Shown: positions 1-8,135 of the stretch, piece after piece
Numbering within the stretch: position 1 is the first letter of the stretch
Layout: every line of letters starts with the position of its first letter
From: DSWT01 sp035373625
Lineage (GTDB): Bacteria > Chloroflexota > Anaerolineae > B4-G1 > SLSP01
Reading direction: 5' to 3'
Length of the DNA: 64,000 nucleotides
NCBI GenBank assembly: GCA_035373625.1
Contig: DAOSNS010000022.1
Coordinates: 1 to 64,000, forward strand
Notes under the pieces: model-generated
What the model was told of the DNA's origin: nothing
The model's database searches: none
The model's input: only the letters and a program-made list of their open reading frames with translations
Made by a program: the position numbers and the translations under genes

Positions 1-128
1 GCGTCTACCGGCGGCAGTTCACCGCGCCGGGCGTCTATACCTACACCGACGGGGCTGGGCATACCGCGACAATCGAGGTCGTTGCCGAACGTAAAATCTA
101 CCTGCCGCTGGTGCTGCGGAATCAGTAG
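1..128 (+). CDS. C-terminal end of a large secreted surface protein (partial)
   Basis: The frame is open from base 3 to the stop at 126-128, and the gene begins outside the window. The visible 41 residues contain a GVYTYTDGAGHT segment that closely matches one in the giant protein at 32594-41113 (there GVYPYTDGAGHT). It ends in KIYLPLVLRNQ, the same short hydrophobic tail that ends two other secreted proteins here (8295-11675 and 32594-41113). I infer a large exported multidomain surface protein. The tail is probably a cell-surface retention or sorting feature, but its role is unknown to me. Confidence 0.7.
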   Translation, partial: VYRRQFTAPGVYTYTDGAGHTATIEVVAERKIYLPLVLRNQ

Positions 129-134
129 ATTGAC

Positions 135-167
135 AGACCTGCCGGGTTTTCAAAACCTGGCAGGTCT
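135..167 (+). terminator. Long hairpin terminator after the partial surface protein gene
   Basis: Arms 135-150 and 152-167 pair over 15-16 bp with one G-T wobble: AGACCTGCC at the base and GGTTTT/AAAACC near the tip. It begins seven bases after the stop at 128. There is no long T tract after it, so termination is inferred from position and stem strength. The rest of 168-279 holds only a 10-bp inverted repeat (205-214 with 255-264) and no gene. Confidence 0.6.
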
Positions 168-279
168 TGCATAGACTAACCGCACGCCGAAATTACCATT
201 CCCATCAGCAGATTTAGCCGATTAAGCAGATTTTTTGCCCGGTCTACAGCATATAATCTGCTGACAAGAACAGAGAACT

Positions 280-915
280 TTACCGTGCGTCTGTTATATC
301 TGTGGATTGCGGTTCTTGTTTTGAGGGATGTTCTTTCAACGCGCGGCGGGCGGCTTGCGCGTAGATGGAATGGGGCAGTGCGTCAATCGCTTCGTTGAAG
401 TGACGAATGGCCTCGGCTTCGTGGCCGGTGCGGCGCGCTGCCAGTCCCAGGTTGTAATACCCGGCGGACAGGTAGTGCGCGCCGATCTTGAATTCCTGAT
501 TGCCCAGCGCCTCGGTGAGCGTGGTGTAAGCCGTCTCCGGCTCGGCGGCGCGCAGTTCGGCGACGCCCCGGTTGATGAGGACGATCTGACGGCTCACAGC
601 ATCGGGCCACAGGCGCAGCGCCAGGCGGTACGTCGCCTGCGCGCGTGGAAAGTTTTTGCGGGCCAGAAAGGCGTTGGCCAAGTCCGTCAGCAGGCGCACC
701 CGCATCGTCACCAGGTAGAGCACGATGAGGAAGAGCAGCGGCGGGAAACGCGGATACGCGAATGTCAGTGCGGCGCCAAGCCCGGTGACGATCAGGCTCT
801 CGATGGCAAAGCGCATGGAAAGTCCCTGACGCCGCAGCAGCGATAGCCCGCCAAATCCCAGGATGTAAAGCAAGCCGACGGATAAAATCAAAAATGCCGG
901 ATGATTGAGTCCCAT
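280..915 (-). CDS. Membrane-anchored TPR protein
   Basis: The 211-residue protein starts with two to three hydrophobic segments (residues about 5-65) and continues as a soluble helical domain. That domain contains TPR-like units, for example a segment reading ARKNFPRAQATYRLALRLWP and a later GHEAEAIRHFNEAIDALP. I chose the ATG at 915 because an AAAGAAG sequence precedes it. The upstream extension to 990 only translates an intergenic word repeat. It is the last gene of a minus-strand run behind two ArsA-like ATPases and may provide a membrane-attached scaffold for them. That link is inference from gene order. Confidence 0.65.
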   Translation of the reverse strand: MGLNHPAFLILSVGLLYILGFGGLSLLRRQGLSMRFAIESLIVTGLGAALTFAYPRFPPLLFLIVLYLVTMRVRLLTDLANAFLARKNFPRAQATYRLALRLWPDAVSRQIVLINRGVAELRAAEPETAYTTLTEALGNQEFKIGAHYLSAGYYNLGLAARRTGHEAEAIRHFNEAIDALPHSIYAQAARRALKEHPSKQEPQSTDITDAR

Positions 916-929
916 TACACTTCTTTGTA

Positions 930-1017
930 AATTAAGGATTTGGAGATTGAAGATTTGGAGATTTTTTCTTTCAATCCCCCAATCTTTCAATCTCCAATCC
1001 CCAAATCTCGCAATCCT
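930..1017. repeat. Facing word arrays (GATTTGGA / AATCTCCAATCC type)
   Basis: The spacer is built from short imperfect words of 7-9 bp. Its left half (GGATTTGGAGATTGAAGATT, about 934-953) is nearly the reverse complement of its right half (AATCTTTCAATCTCCAATCC, about 980-1000). It can fold into a long imperfect hairpin and lies between the stop of the upstream ATPase gene and the Shine-Dalgarno site of the TPR gene. Confidence 0.75.
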
Positions 1018-1998
1018 TCAATCCTCAATCGCAAACAAGTGCGCAGCAGTGCGCTTGAGCATCTCCACACCGCGCACTTCGGTCTCAAAGAGCGGCACGA
1101 GCGCGCGGACATCGGGGAAACTGGCACGGATGTCCAGCATGTGATGCTCCTGCATGGCGATGCGGTTGCGCACAAATTCAGGCGTGTCGGCGGTGACGTC
1201 TGCTTTATCAATGAGCATGTTCACGATCACGCCGCCCACGGGGATGCCAAAATCGTGGAACCAGCCGATGAAGCGCTTGATGACCGCGATAGGCAGCGCC
1301 TCCGGCAGGGTGACGAAGAAGAAAGCGGTCTTTTCGGCGTCGGTGAGCAGACCCTTCGTGCGTTCCATCCGTGAGCGCAGGTTGAGGAGATACTCCATCA
1401 ACGGGTCCTTTTCCTTCTTGCGGCTGTACGAAAGCAGCTCACGGAGCGACTTGGCCTCCTCGCGGCTCTGCACCATCTTGTTGACCCACATGCTGTAAAC
1501 ACTGGACATCCCCAGCAAGCGGCGCGTATTTGCCGTCGGCGCCGTGTCGAAAACATACACATCGTACTTGTCCTCGAACATCAGGTCAATCATGTTTTCG
1601 AACATCGCCGATTCCTCAAAGGCCGGGTTCATCGTCGCCGACTCGACAAACTCATCGGCGCGAGTTTTAATATCCGCATACTTGAGGAACCACTGGATCT
1701 TCTGCGTCAGTTCGACTTTGGAACGCTCGATGGTGTCTTTGGTATCAATCTCGTAAGCGTAGAGGTTGGGCGCGCCGTTGACCGGTGTAGGCGCGCCGAA
1801 GACATTTTGATCGAGCAGGCTGCTCAAGGAGTGCACCGGGTTGGTGGACGCCAGCAACGTGCGATGCCCCTGCTGGGCCAGCCACAGCGCCGCCGTACCC
1901 GCCATCACCGTCTTGCCCACACCGCCCTTACCGCCGAAGAAGATGTACTTCATGCGGGGATGTTGTGTAAAAAACGCCGGCATGGATGCTGCGCTCAT
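1018..1998 (-). CDS. ArsA/Get3-like P-loop ATPase (canonical copy)
   Basis: The 326-residue protein belongs to the ArsA/Get3 branch of deviant Walker-A ATPases. The P-loop GGKGGVGKT is at residues 22-30, and the family signature is recognisable as DTAPTANTRRLL at 150-161. Such ATPases drive arsenite efflux or deliver tail-anchored proteins to membranes. No arsB, arsR or arsenate reductase is nearby. The ATG at 1998 overlaps the stop of the preceding paralogue by four bases, so the two are translationally coupled and probably form a hetero- or homodimeric machine. Substrate unknown. Confidence 0.85.
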   Translation of the reverse strand: MSAASMPAFFTQHPRMKYIFFGGKGGVGKTVMAGTAALWLAQQGHRTLLASTNPVHSLSSLLDQNVFGAPTPVNGAPNLYAYEIDTKDTIERSKVELTQKIQWFLKYADIKTRADEFVESATMNPAFEESAMFENMIDLMFEDKYDVYVFDTAPTANTRRLLGMSSVYSMWVNKMVQSREEAKSLRELLSYSRKKEKDPLMEYLLNLRSRMERTKGLLTDAEKTAFFFVTLPEALPIAVIKRFIGWFHDFGIPVGGVIVNMLIDKADVTADTPEFVRNRIAMQEHHMLDIRASFPDVRALVPLFETEVRGVEMLKRTAAHLFAIED

Positions 1999-2975
1999 GC
2001 TTCACCTCCAAACAACGCTTCTGCAACGCGACCGATCATTTCCAGACCGGTGATGTCGCGCTCGAATTCCGGCACCCGCGCGACCACGTCCACACCGAAG
2101 ATCTCATCAATCTGTTTGAGATATTTGTTCTGCATCTCGATGCGGTTCTGCAGGTAAGCGGGGATGTTCTGCTGCGCCAGGTTTGGCGGGATGACGCGAT
2201 TGACGATGTAACCGGAGATGGGCACCTGGTATTTGGCGAACAGCGTGGCGGCCTTCTGGGTATCGAGGATAATCATCTCCTCCGGCGTAACAACGAAAAA
2301 GAAAGCCGTTCTCTCGCGGTCGGTGAGAATGCTCGATGAGGTATTGATGCGCTTCTTGATGTCTTGTAATTCGGCAAGGATTTGATCTTCTTCAGTCTGC
2401 TTCTTACGTTCGAGGATCGCTGCGACTTGAGCGTATTCCTGCATTTCCGTACGCAATGCGGTGATCTTATCAATCCACTCGTCATAGACACTCGCCATGC
2501 TCAAGTAATAGAGGGCATGGCCCAACGGCACCAGGTCGTAAATGTAGTAATCGTATTCACCGCCGACGACAATATCTACCACTGCATCAAAGATGGCGCT
2601 CTCTTCCATTGCCGGTTCAGCAGCGGTGGCCTGGATGTAATCTTCGATCTCCTTCGGCACCTCGTCCAGACCGTACATATCAAGGATTTTCTGCCGGATT
2701 TGATTCTGGTATTCATGGATGCGCTGGTCGGCGTCAATCTCTTGCGCGTAGAGGTTGGGCGCAATCTCCACCGCACCCTTGCCGAAGATGTCGCGCTCGA
2801 AGATGTCCGAAAGCGACGCCTGCGGGTCTACGGAAAAGACGAGCACCTTGTATCCTTGCTTCGCCAGCCAATAGGCCGTCGCTGCCGAGAACGTGGTCTT
2901 GCCTAATCCACCCTTGCCGCCAAACTCGATGTAGCGGCGGTTGGGATGTTCGCGGAAAACTTGTGCAAGTGACAT
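1995..2975 (-). CDS. ArsA/Get3-like P-loop ATPase (divergent copy)
   Basis: This is a 326-residue paralogue of the next gene, with the P-loop GGKGGLGKT at residues 19-27. The signature that reads DTAPT... in the partner is here DLVPLGHALYYL (147-158), so the switch region has diverged while the nucleotide-binding loop is intact. That asymmetry suggests the pair acts as a heterodimer with one altered subunit (inference). A strong AAGGAG precedes the ATG. Two small paralogous membrane-like proteins lie upstream on the same strand. Confidence 0.85.
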   Translation of the reverse strand: MSLAQVFREHPNRRYIEFGGKGGLGKTTFSAATAYWLAKQGYKVLVFSVDPQASLSDIFERDIFGKGAVEIAPNLYAQEIDADQRIHEYQNQIRQKILDMYGLDEVPKEIEDYIQATAAEPAMEESAIFDAVVDIVVGGEYDYYIYDLVPLGHALYYLSMASVYDEWIDKITALRTEMQEYAQVAAILERKKQTEEDQILAELQDIKKRINTSSSILTDRERTAFFFVVTPEEMIILDTQKAATLFAKYQVPISGYIVNRVIPPNLAQQNIPAYLQNRIEMQNKYLKQIDEIFGVDVVARVPEFERDITGLEMIGRVAEALFGGEA

Positions 2976-2990
2976 AGTATCTCCTTATCA

Positions 2991-3062
2991 AGTAGCCACC
3001 GAGGACACAGAGTTCACAGAGAAGAACAGAAAAAATCTCTGTGTGCTCTGCGCTCTCTGTGA
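2991..3062. repeat. Inverted CACAGAG-word element
   Basis: The spacer carries CACAGAG words on the left (about 3007-3022) and complementary CTCTGTG words on the right (about 3036-3061). It can form an imperfect hairpin directly upstream of the Shine-Dalgarno site of the divergent ArsA gene. A half element of similar wording (CCGCAGAGGCCGCCGAGAG) lies near 11728. Confidence 0.65.
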
Positions 3063-3066
3063 CAAG

Positions 3067-3348
3067 TTATGCCAGCGCGTCGGTCAGGTCGCGCTCGCGC
3101 AGCATGCGCCGCTTCCACGTGGAAATCTGCGGCACGACGTAGGGCAATAAGCGCAACGAGTAATAGGGCGGCAGAATGGGAATACCCAGCAAATCCCCCA
3201 TGGTGATGAGGATGAACAGGTGTTCCATGCTGCCGCGCGTCTTAAGAGCAAAGCGGGTCATATCGTGGCCGGCCATCCCATACAGGAATTCCTTTATCGA
3301 ACGGCCGATTTGCTTCAGTTTGCTTTCACGTGGTTCTTCTTCTGGCAT
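3067..3348 (-). CDS. Small membrane-like protein, paralogue B
   Basis: The protein has 93 residues and is clearly paralogous to the 98-residue product of the next gene upstream. Both share a charged N-terminus, a FLYGM or VLYGM motif, a hydrophobic stretch and the block LPYVVP followed by WKR and LRERD. The ATG at 3348 is chosen because AAGGAG lies nine bases before it; the frame extends to 3402 only through repeat sequence. I do not recognise the family. The hydrophobic middle (about residues 42-75) may insert into or bind the membrane. Its position before two ArsA/Get3-like ATPases makes it a candidate client or partner. Confidence 0.7.
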   Translation of the reverse strand: MPEEEPRESKLKQIGRSIKEFLYGMAGHDMTRFALKTRGSMEHLFILITMGDLLGIPILPPYYSLRLLPYVVPQISTWKRRMLRERDLTDALA

Positions 3349-3351
3349 TGT

Positions 3352-3402
3352 TAGTCTCCTTAAAATAGTCAGGGAGTCGTTAGTCGAATGGTCGTTAATC
3401 AA
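3352..3402. repeat. Short TAGTC-word array upstream of a Shine-Dalgarno site
   Basis: TAGTC/GTCG words recur about every 8-10 bp just upstream of the AAGGAG of the 93-residue gene. They use the same vocabulary as the large array at 7870-8135 and the short one at 59745-59780. Confidence 0.55.
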
Positions 3403-3691
3403 TCCCTTCGATTAAGTCCGTAAGGTCGGTCCAATCGCGTTCACGCAACAGACTGCGCTTCCAGCGGTTGATCGCCGGGACGACGTAGGGCAGCAGGCGC
3501 AGGGTGTAGTAGGGCGGCAGAATCGGCAATCCCACCAAATCTCCAAAGCTGATCAGCAAGAACAGGTTTTCGACTTCGGCACGTTCGCGCTTCGTGCCCT
3601 GCACCCACTCATAGGTGGTCATGCCGTAAAGCACCTCGCGCGCCGTGCGTGCGATTTGCCGCAATTTATCCCCGATGTCGCCCAGCCTCAC
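3395..3691 (-). CDS. Small membrane-like protein, paralogue A
   Basis: The 98-residue protein starts at a GTG (3691) preceded by AAGGGGA. It shares LLISFGDLVGLPILPPYY and RLLPYVVP with its neighbour, and both have a basic WKR-RER segment after the hydrophobic block. The pair therefore arose by duplication, like the pair of ATPases that follows. I do not recognise the family and assign no function. The hydrophobic part could form one short membrane segment or a re-entrant hairpin. No clear promoter is visible between it and the cstA terminator. Confidence 0.7.
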   Translation of the reverse strand: MRLGDIGDKLRQIARTAREVLYGMTTYEWVQGTKRERAEVENLFLLISFGDLVGLPILPPYYTLRLLPYVVPAINRWKRSLLRERDWTDLTDLIEGID

Positions 3692-3732
3692 AAGGCAGCC
3701 GTCCCCTTGAAAATCAGTTTGAAAAATACGCT

Positions 3733-3767
3733 AAGAGGGGAGCGGGGGCCATCCTCCCTCCCCTCTT
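3733..3767 (-). terminator. Terminator after cstA
   Basis: Arms AAGAGGGGAG (3733-3742) and CTCCCCTCTT (3758-3767) form a 10-bp GC-rich stem eight bases past the cstA stop. On the minus strand a run of five T residues follows within about ten bases. Confidence 0.7.
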
Positions 3768-3774
3768 GTAGACG

Positions 3775-5493
3775 TTATGCTTTGGCGGGCGCTTGCTTCT
3801 CCCGTGGCTTGCGCAGTGCCTTCCATCCATCATAAATGAGGAAGCTCGCCGCAACAACCAACACCAGGGCGATGATCCCCACGAGCACCGAGGCGATCCC
3901 CGCCTGGGGCGTCGCCGCTTTCGGCAGCTTGACAAAGAAGTTGTCGTAGGCCAGATAGAGTAGCGCGGCAAAGGTGGTGATAATCATGAAGCCCGCCGGA
4001 TAGAGCGCCCAGGTGTGCTTGCGTCCCTCCGACATCGCCCACAGGGCAACCAACATCAACGCCAGCCCAGCCATCAGTTGGTTGGCCGCGCCGAACGCCG
4101 ACCAGATGGTGAGCCAGGGAATGACCCACACGAAGATCAACGTCAGGATCAACGCCACAATGGTGCCGATGTGTACGTTCTTCATCACCGGCATCTGCTC
4201 ACCGAGCAACTCAGCGCTGGCGACGCGCATAAAGCGGACACACAGTTGCATGATCGTCAACGCCATGATGGTCAGGAAAACCGAACCATACGCCGTGCCG
4301 AATTCTTTGGGAATGCCGATGTGGCTCAAGAAGTTCGCCAGCCCGCCGGAGAATACGGCCAGTGCCTTCGCCGCGCCGCCCGCGTCCTGATAGCCTTTGA
4401 GGCCACCGAACGCCACCGTTGCGGTCAGGAAAGCAACCGTGGCAAAGACCATCTCCAGGAACATCGCGCCGCCGCCCACCGGTAGAGCATCGGTCTCGGC
4501 CTCCAATTGCCGCGCCGTCCCGGAGGTCGAAACCAGGCTATGCCAACCGGAGATCGCACCACAGGCGATGGTGACGAAGAGCATCGGCCACAGCGGGCCG
4601 CTGGCAGTGGTGAATTTGGTGAAGGCCGGGAAATCCCCCATCCCCGGGCGCCAGATGATCATACCGAGAATCCCGCCCAACACACCCAAAGAGACGATCC
4701 AGAAGGAGATGTAGTTGATCGGCTGCGCAAAAGACCAGATCGGCATGACCGAACCGAAATAACAGAAGATGATCACCAGCAGCGTGCCGATGACCTGCGC
4801 TCGCGTATTCCCCAGGAACCACACTGGCGATTCAGGCAGACCGTAAAGGCCGGTGAAGAAATCGGCAACCGGCTTGGTGGTGCTGAGCCAAATGCCTACG
4901 AAGGTGAGCACTACGGTCACAACGGTGGTGAGGATGATGTCCTTCCTCCACTTGTAGGTCATCTGCCCCGCCAGGATGCCCATCAAGACCACCATGATCA
5001 TCCCCAGCGGCACTTTGGGGTTGGTCATCAAGGTTTTGCCGACGGCGTTGCCGAAGCTGCCCATAATCAGCAACAGGTAGAAGTAGAGGAAAATCATCAA
5101 AATCGTGCGCGCCCGCGGTGAGACGAGTTTGTAGCTCAGGGCGCCCATCGAATCGCCGTCGCGGCGCACACCCATCATCATCGCGCCGTAGTCCTGCACC
5201 CAGCCGATGAAGAAGGTGCCCAGGATGATCCAGAGCATAGCCGGGAACCATCCCCATTGCACGGCAATAATCGGGCCGGTGATGGGGCCAAGTGCAGCAA
5301 TAGACTTGAATTGATAGCCGAATAATACGTTGCGGCTGGCGGGTGTAAAGTCCACACCATCCATGTACATCTTGGCCGGGGTCGCCTTTTTGGCGTCGGG
5401 CTGGATCACGTCGCGGTCAATACGACGGGCATACCAGCCATACCCAACGACGACAGCCACGGCAGCGATAATCAACACAAGAATCGAATTCAT
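3775..5493 (-). CDS. cstA: Carbon starvation protein CstA (pyruvate/peptide transporter family)
   Basis: The 572-residue polytopic membrane protein has the start typical of the CstA family: a first membrane helix, then YARRIDRDVIQPDAKKATPA, a segment reading VLFGYQFKSIAALGPITGP, and the downstream GWVQDYGAMMMGVRRDG motif. The length fits the shorter family members (about 550-600) rather than the roughly 700-residue E. coli protein. CstA proteins import pyruvate and possibly peptides when carbon is scarce. The ATG at 5493 has AAAGGGGG upstream; the frame extends to 5583 only by chance. It has its own promoter and a leader of about 190 nt, so regulation in the leader is likely. Confidence 0.92.
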   Translation of the reverse strand: MNSILVLIIAAVAVVVGYGWYARRIDRDVIQPDAKKATPAKMYMDGVDFTPASRNVLFGYQFKSIAALGPITGPIIAVQWGWFPAMLWIILGTFFIGWVQDYGAMMMGVRRDGDSMGALSYKLVSPRARTILMIFLYFYLLLIMGSFGNAVGKTLMTNPKVPLGMIMVVLMGILAGQMTYKWRKDIILTTVVTVVLTFVGIWLSTTKPVADFFTGLYGLPESPVWFLGNTRAQVIGTLLVIIFCYFGSVMPIWSFAQPINYISFWIVSLGVLGGILGMIIWRPGMGDFPAFTKFTTASGPLWPMLFVTIACGAISGWHSLVSTSGTARQLEAETDALPVGGGAMFLEMVFATVAFLTATVAFGGLKGYQDAGGAAKALAVFSGGLANFLSHIGIPKEFGTAYGSVFLTIMALTIMQLCVRFMRVASAELLGEQMPVMKNVHIGTIVALILTLIFVWVIPWLTIWSAFGAANQLMAGLALMLVALWAMSEGRKHTWALYPAGFMIITTFAALLYLAYDNFFVKLPKAATPQAGIASVLVGIIALVLVVAASFLIYDGWKALRKPREKQAPAKA

Positions 5494-5680
5494 ACAAAAC
5501 CCCCTTTCGAGATCCGCATGCTGTGTAATTGAATAACAAAAAAAGGTTTGCCGCGATGTTGGGTGCGTTGCTTGAGACGACAAATCAGATCACGCCGGAG
5601 CGTTGTGGAATACAGATGCAAAAAATGGCTCTCCTGGTTAGCTTTATCGCATCACCTCCTTTGGCCCCCTGAAACCCGCC
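5494..5680 (-). other. Long cstA leader with a perfect Shine-Dalgarno and a two-codon minigene
   Basis: Between the predicted start of transcription and the cstA start lies about 187 nt without a gene. It contains AAAGGAGGTGAT (complement at 5651-5662), a full match to the 3' end of 16S rRNA, immediately followed by ATG CGA TAA. This could load ribosomes or work as a regulatory uORF. No known riboswitch was recognised. Confidence 0.45.
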
Positions 5681-5686
5681 TTCACT

Positions 5687-5715
5687 ATTATAAATCTCTC
5701 TTGTACACAATGCAA
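5687..5715 (-). promoter_or_regulatory. cstA promoter
   Basis: TTGCAT (complement of 5710-5715) and TATAAT (complement of 5687-5692) are separated by 17 bp, a near-consensus sigma-70 type promoter reading toward cstA. It lies just after the thyX stop. Confidence 0.75.
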
Positions 5716-5722
5716 ATTTTTC

Positions 5723-6352
5723 TCAAACGAAAAATTCTGGATAGCATGCCCGCAACTCATTCCACAGATCGCCAAAGATTGTCGGGGCGTGGGGCACGAG
5801 TAGTTCCAGCATCTTGATTGCCATGCGCCGGATCTCCCACTGAGCTTCGGGGGTGATGCGCAGGCGGAAGAAATGCAGAAGCTCACGGAAGTTCATCGTG
5901 ACGATGATGCGCGTCGCGGCGGCATTCGGCAAGACAAAGCGCGCGTCTTCTTTGAGCACGCCCAATTCCCGCAGGTCCCGGTAGGCCCCCTTCACCTGCT
6001 CGACGAAGCCATCCCACACGGCCCGTGCGTGAGGGTCTTCGGCAATCGCGTCGGGAATGACCAGGGCAGGATCGGACATATCAACGTACCGTTGGCTTTC
6101 CTGGGAATATGAGGCAATCCGGTGGCGCACGAGCTGATGGCTACATGCTCGACTGATACCGCTAATCTCGAACGTAGCGCTGGCGTGCTCGATGAGACTC
6201 TCGTGGCCCTCCCGCAGCCGCGCCCGCAGAAACTTCGCCGGGTCGCCCCGGCTCTCGCTGCGATAACACACTCGCCCGGCATGCTCCAGCAGTTCCTCCG
6301 GCGTTCCGTTCCCGCGCAAATATTGTGTCAATGCAATCAGTTCAACCTGCAT
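5723..6352 (-). CDS. thyX: Flavin-dependent thymidylate synthase ThyX
   Basis: The 209-residue protein makes dTMP from dUMP with methylenetetrahydrofolate and reduced FAD. The ThyX signature RHR-x7-S is present (R76-H77-R78 to S86, reading RHRIASYSQES), and HESLIEHA at 50-57 is the usual family motif. The length is normal. The ATG at 6352 has AAGGAG five bases upstream, and that site directly abuts a word-repeat array. It is probably transcribed alone or with the upstream MFS gene. Confidence 0.95.
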   Translation of the reverse strand: MQVELIALTQYLRGNGTPEELLEHAGRVCYRSESRGDPAKFLRARLREGHESLIEHASATFEISGISRACSHQLVRHRIASYSQESQRYVDMSDPALVIPDAIAEDPHARAVWDGFVEQVKGAYRDLRELGVLKEDARFVLPNAAATRIIVTMNFRELLHFFRLRITPEAQWEIRRMAIKMLELLVPHAPTIFGDLWNELRACYPEFFV

Positions 6353-6359
6353 AGTTCTC

Positions 6360-6515
6360 CTTGTGGCTGGTTACTGGTTACTGGTTACTTGTTGCTGGTT
6401 ACTCGTGGCTGGTTACTTGTTGCTGGTTACTTGTGGCTGGTTACTTGTGACTGGTTACTCGTTGCTGGTTACTTGTGGCTGGTTACTTGTGGCTGGTTAC
6501 TCGTTGCCGGTTCCT
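6360..6515. repeat. GGTTACT-word array (TGGCTGGTTACTTGT units)
   Basis: About 15 words of GGTTACT and its variants, mostly in units of 7, 8 or 15 bp, fill the spacer and run into the 3' end of the MFS gene. That gene's last residues (about ATSNQPQVTSHK) are encoded by the array. The same words recur at 59210-59262. Confidence 0.85.
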
Positions 6516-7860
6516 GGATATGGTTGATTTCTGCGGCGCGGGCGGCCATCAGGGCACGCAATTTCGCCGAGTCTCTCGGATAGGCCCAGTAGAACAGCGA
6601 GTAAAGCACAAAGCAGATGACCCACGGGAAGGGAATCGTCCATAGCATCGCCTGGGTGAAGCCGATCCGATCAGCCAGGGTGCCGGCGACGTAGGCCACC
6701 AGTGCCGCAAATCCACTCTCCACGAAGGTCGTCATCGAGAATGCCGTGGCGCGTAACTCCGGTGGAACCGCACCCTGCATCATTGGCTCCTTCGCGCCTT
6801 TGCCTGCCCAACTGATGAGCAGTGCGGTCACAAAACACAGGAAGAAAAAGGGCCAGAATCCCCAATTTTCGGTGCGCGTCAGCATGATGTAGCTCAGCGG
6901 AATGCCGCAAAAAACGGAAACCTGACCGACAATCGTGCGGCCATATTTGGGATTACGGGACTCTGCCCAGTCACCGAGCACGCCGCCAAGCACGTTGCTG
7001 ATTGCCGTTCCGATCACGATGCCCGCGAAAGCCAGCGTCGCACTCCCATGGGGATGATCGAAGACGATAGCCTCCGTCATTCCCCGTACATCCACCATCC
7101 AGGTGATCAGGTACAGCCCCAACACCACCCACGGCATGCTCCCCGCCAGCCCTTGCAAAATCGCCACCCAGATCGTGGGGATCGCCAGCACCTTCGGAAT
7201 GTCGGAGAACTTGATGGCGTACAAAGCGGCCTGTTCTTCGGTGATTTTCCCCGCCAGTTCCGGCTCCGCCGCACCGCGCGTGGGTTCCTTCACCAACAAC
7301 GCCACCACCAGCCCGGAAAGCACGCTGAACGCGCCGAGCAGGTAGAAGCCCCAGCGCCACAGCGTCGGCGTTGCCAGGAAGCCCAGCCCCACCGTGCCAA
7401 CGACGATCCCCAGTACGCCGATGGACTCCAAAAGGCCGAGCGCGCGCCCGCGCTGGCGTGGCGGGAACGTGTCCGACATCAGCGAGAAGGTTGCGGGCAT
7501 CAGACATCCCAATCCCAGGCCGGCAATGGCACGGATGATAAGCAACTGCCCGAAGTTTTGCGTGAAGCCGCAGAACAGCGTCCAGATCCCCCACAGCCCC
7601 GTGCCGAAGATAATGACGCGCTTGCGTGACCATTTATCGGCGGCGTAGCCCCAAAACGGCGCGCTGAGCGACTGCAACAGGCTGCGGATGGTACCGATCA
7701 GGCCCAATGCCTGGTAATCCAATCTCCATAACTTCTGAATGGTGGGGAAAAGGACCGAGATAATCTGCCCTTCCCCCTGATCTATGAAGTAGCCAAAGGC
7801 CAGTGCAAACAGAGTTTTCCAGCGTGTGGATTTTGGTTCAGATTGCGTTGATGTCGTCAT
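6469..7860 (-). CDS. Major facilitator superfamily transporter
   Basis: The 463-residue protein has about 12 predicted membrane helices. The MFS motif A is visible as GYAADKWSRKRVI between helices 2 and 3, and a central cytoplasmic loop (residues about 190-220) is charged. The substrate cannot be told from the sequence. The start at 7860 has AAGGAG nine bases upstream. The C-terminal ten or so residues are translated from an intergenic word array, so the natural end was probably slightly earlier. Confidence 0.88.
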   Translation of the reverse strand: MTTSTQSEPKSTRWKTLFALAFGYFIDQGEGQIISVLFPTIQKLWRLDYQALGLIGTIRSLLQSLSAPFWGYAADKWSRKRVIIFGTGLWGIWTLFCGFTQNFGQLLIIRAIAGLGLGCLMPATFSLMSDTFPPRQRGRALGLLESIGVLGIVVGTVGLGFLATPTLWRWGFYLLGAFSVLSGLVVALLVKEPTRGAAEPELAGKITEEQAALYAIKFSDIPKVLAIPTIWVAILQGLAGSMPWVVLGLYLITWMVDVRGMTEAIVFDHPHGSATLAFAGIVIGTAISNVLGGVLGDWAESRNPKYGRTIVGQVSVFCGIPLSYIMLTRTENWGFWPFFFLCFVTALLISWAGKGAKEPMMQGAVPPELRATAFSMTTFVESGFAALVAYVAGTLADRIGFTQAMLWTIPFPWVICFVLYSLFYWAYPRDSAKLRALMAARAAEINHIQEPATSNQPQVTSHK

Positions 7861-7869
7861 GCTTGCTCT

Positions 7870-8135
7870 CCTTGATAGTCAGATAGTCGTTAGTCGGATA
7901 GTCGGGTAGTCGTTAGTCGAGTAGTCGGGTAGTCGAGTAGTCGGGTAGTCGGATAGTCGGGTAGTCGGGTAGTCGGATAGTCGGATAGTCGGATAGTCGG
8001 GTAGTCGGGTAGTCGTTAGTTGGATAGTCGGGTAGTCGGATAGTCGGGTAGTCGGATAGTCGGGTAGTCGGGTAGTCGGGTAGTCGTTAGTTGGATAGTC
8101 GGGTAGTCGGGTAGTCGTTAGTCCGGTCATTAAAG
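7870..8135. repeat. Large (G/A)TAGTCGG 8-bp word array
   Basis: About 30 copies of the 8-bp word GTAGTCGG or ATAGTCGG are broken at intervals by TAGTCGTTAGT. The array ends right at the Shine-Dalgarno site of the MFS gene on the minus strand, so it would be its 5' untranslated region. No gene is present here. Confidence 0.9.

Noticed and set aside
1018..2975. Arsenite efflux system
   Set aside because: The ATPases look like ArsA, but no arsB, arsR, arsD or arsC is near and the small partners are not pump subunits.
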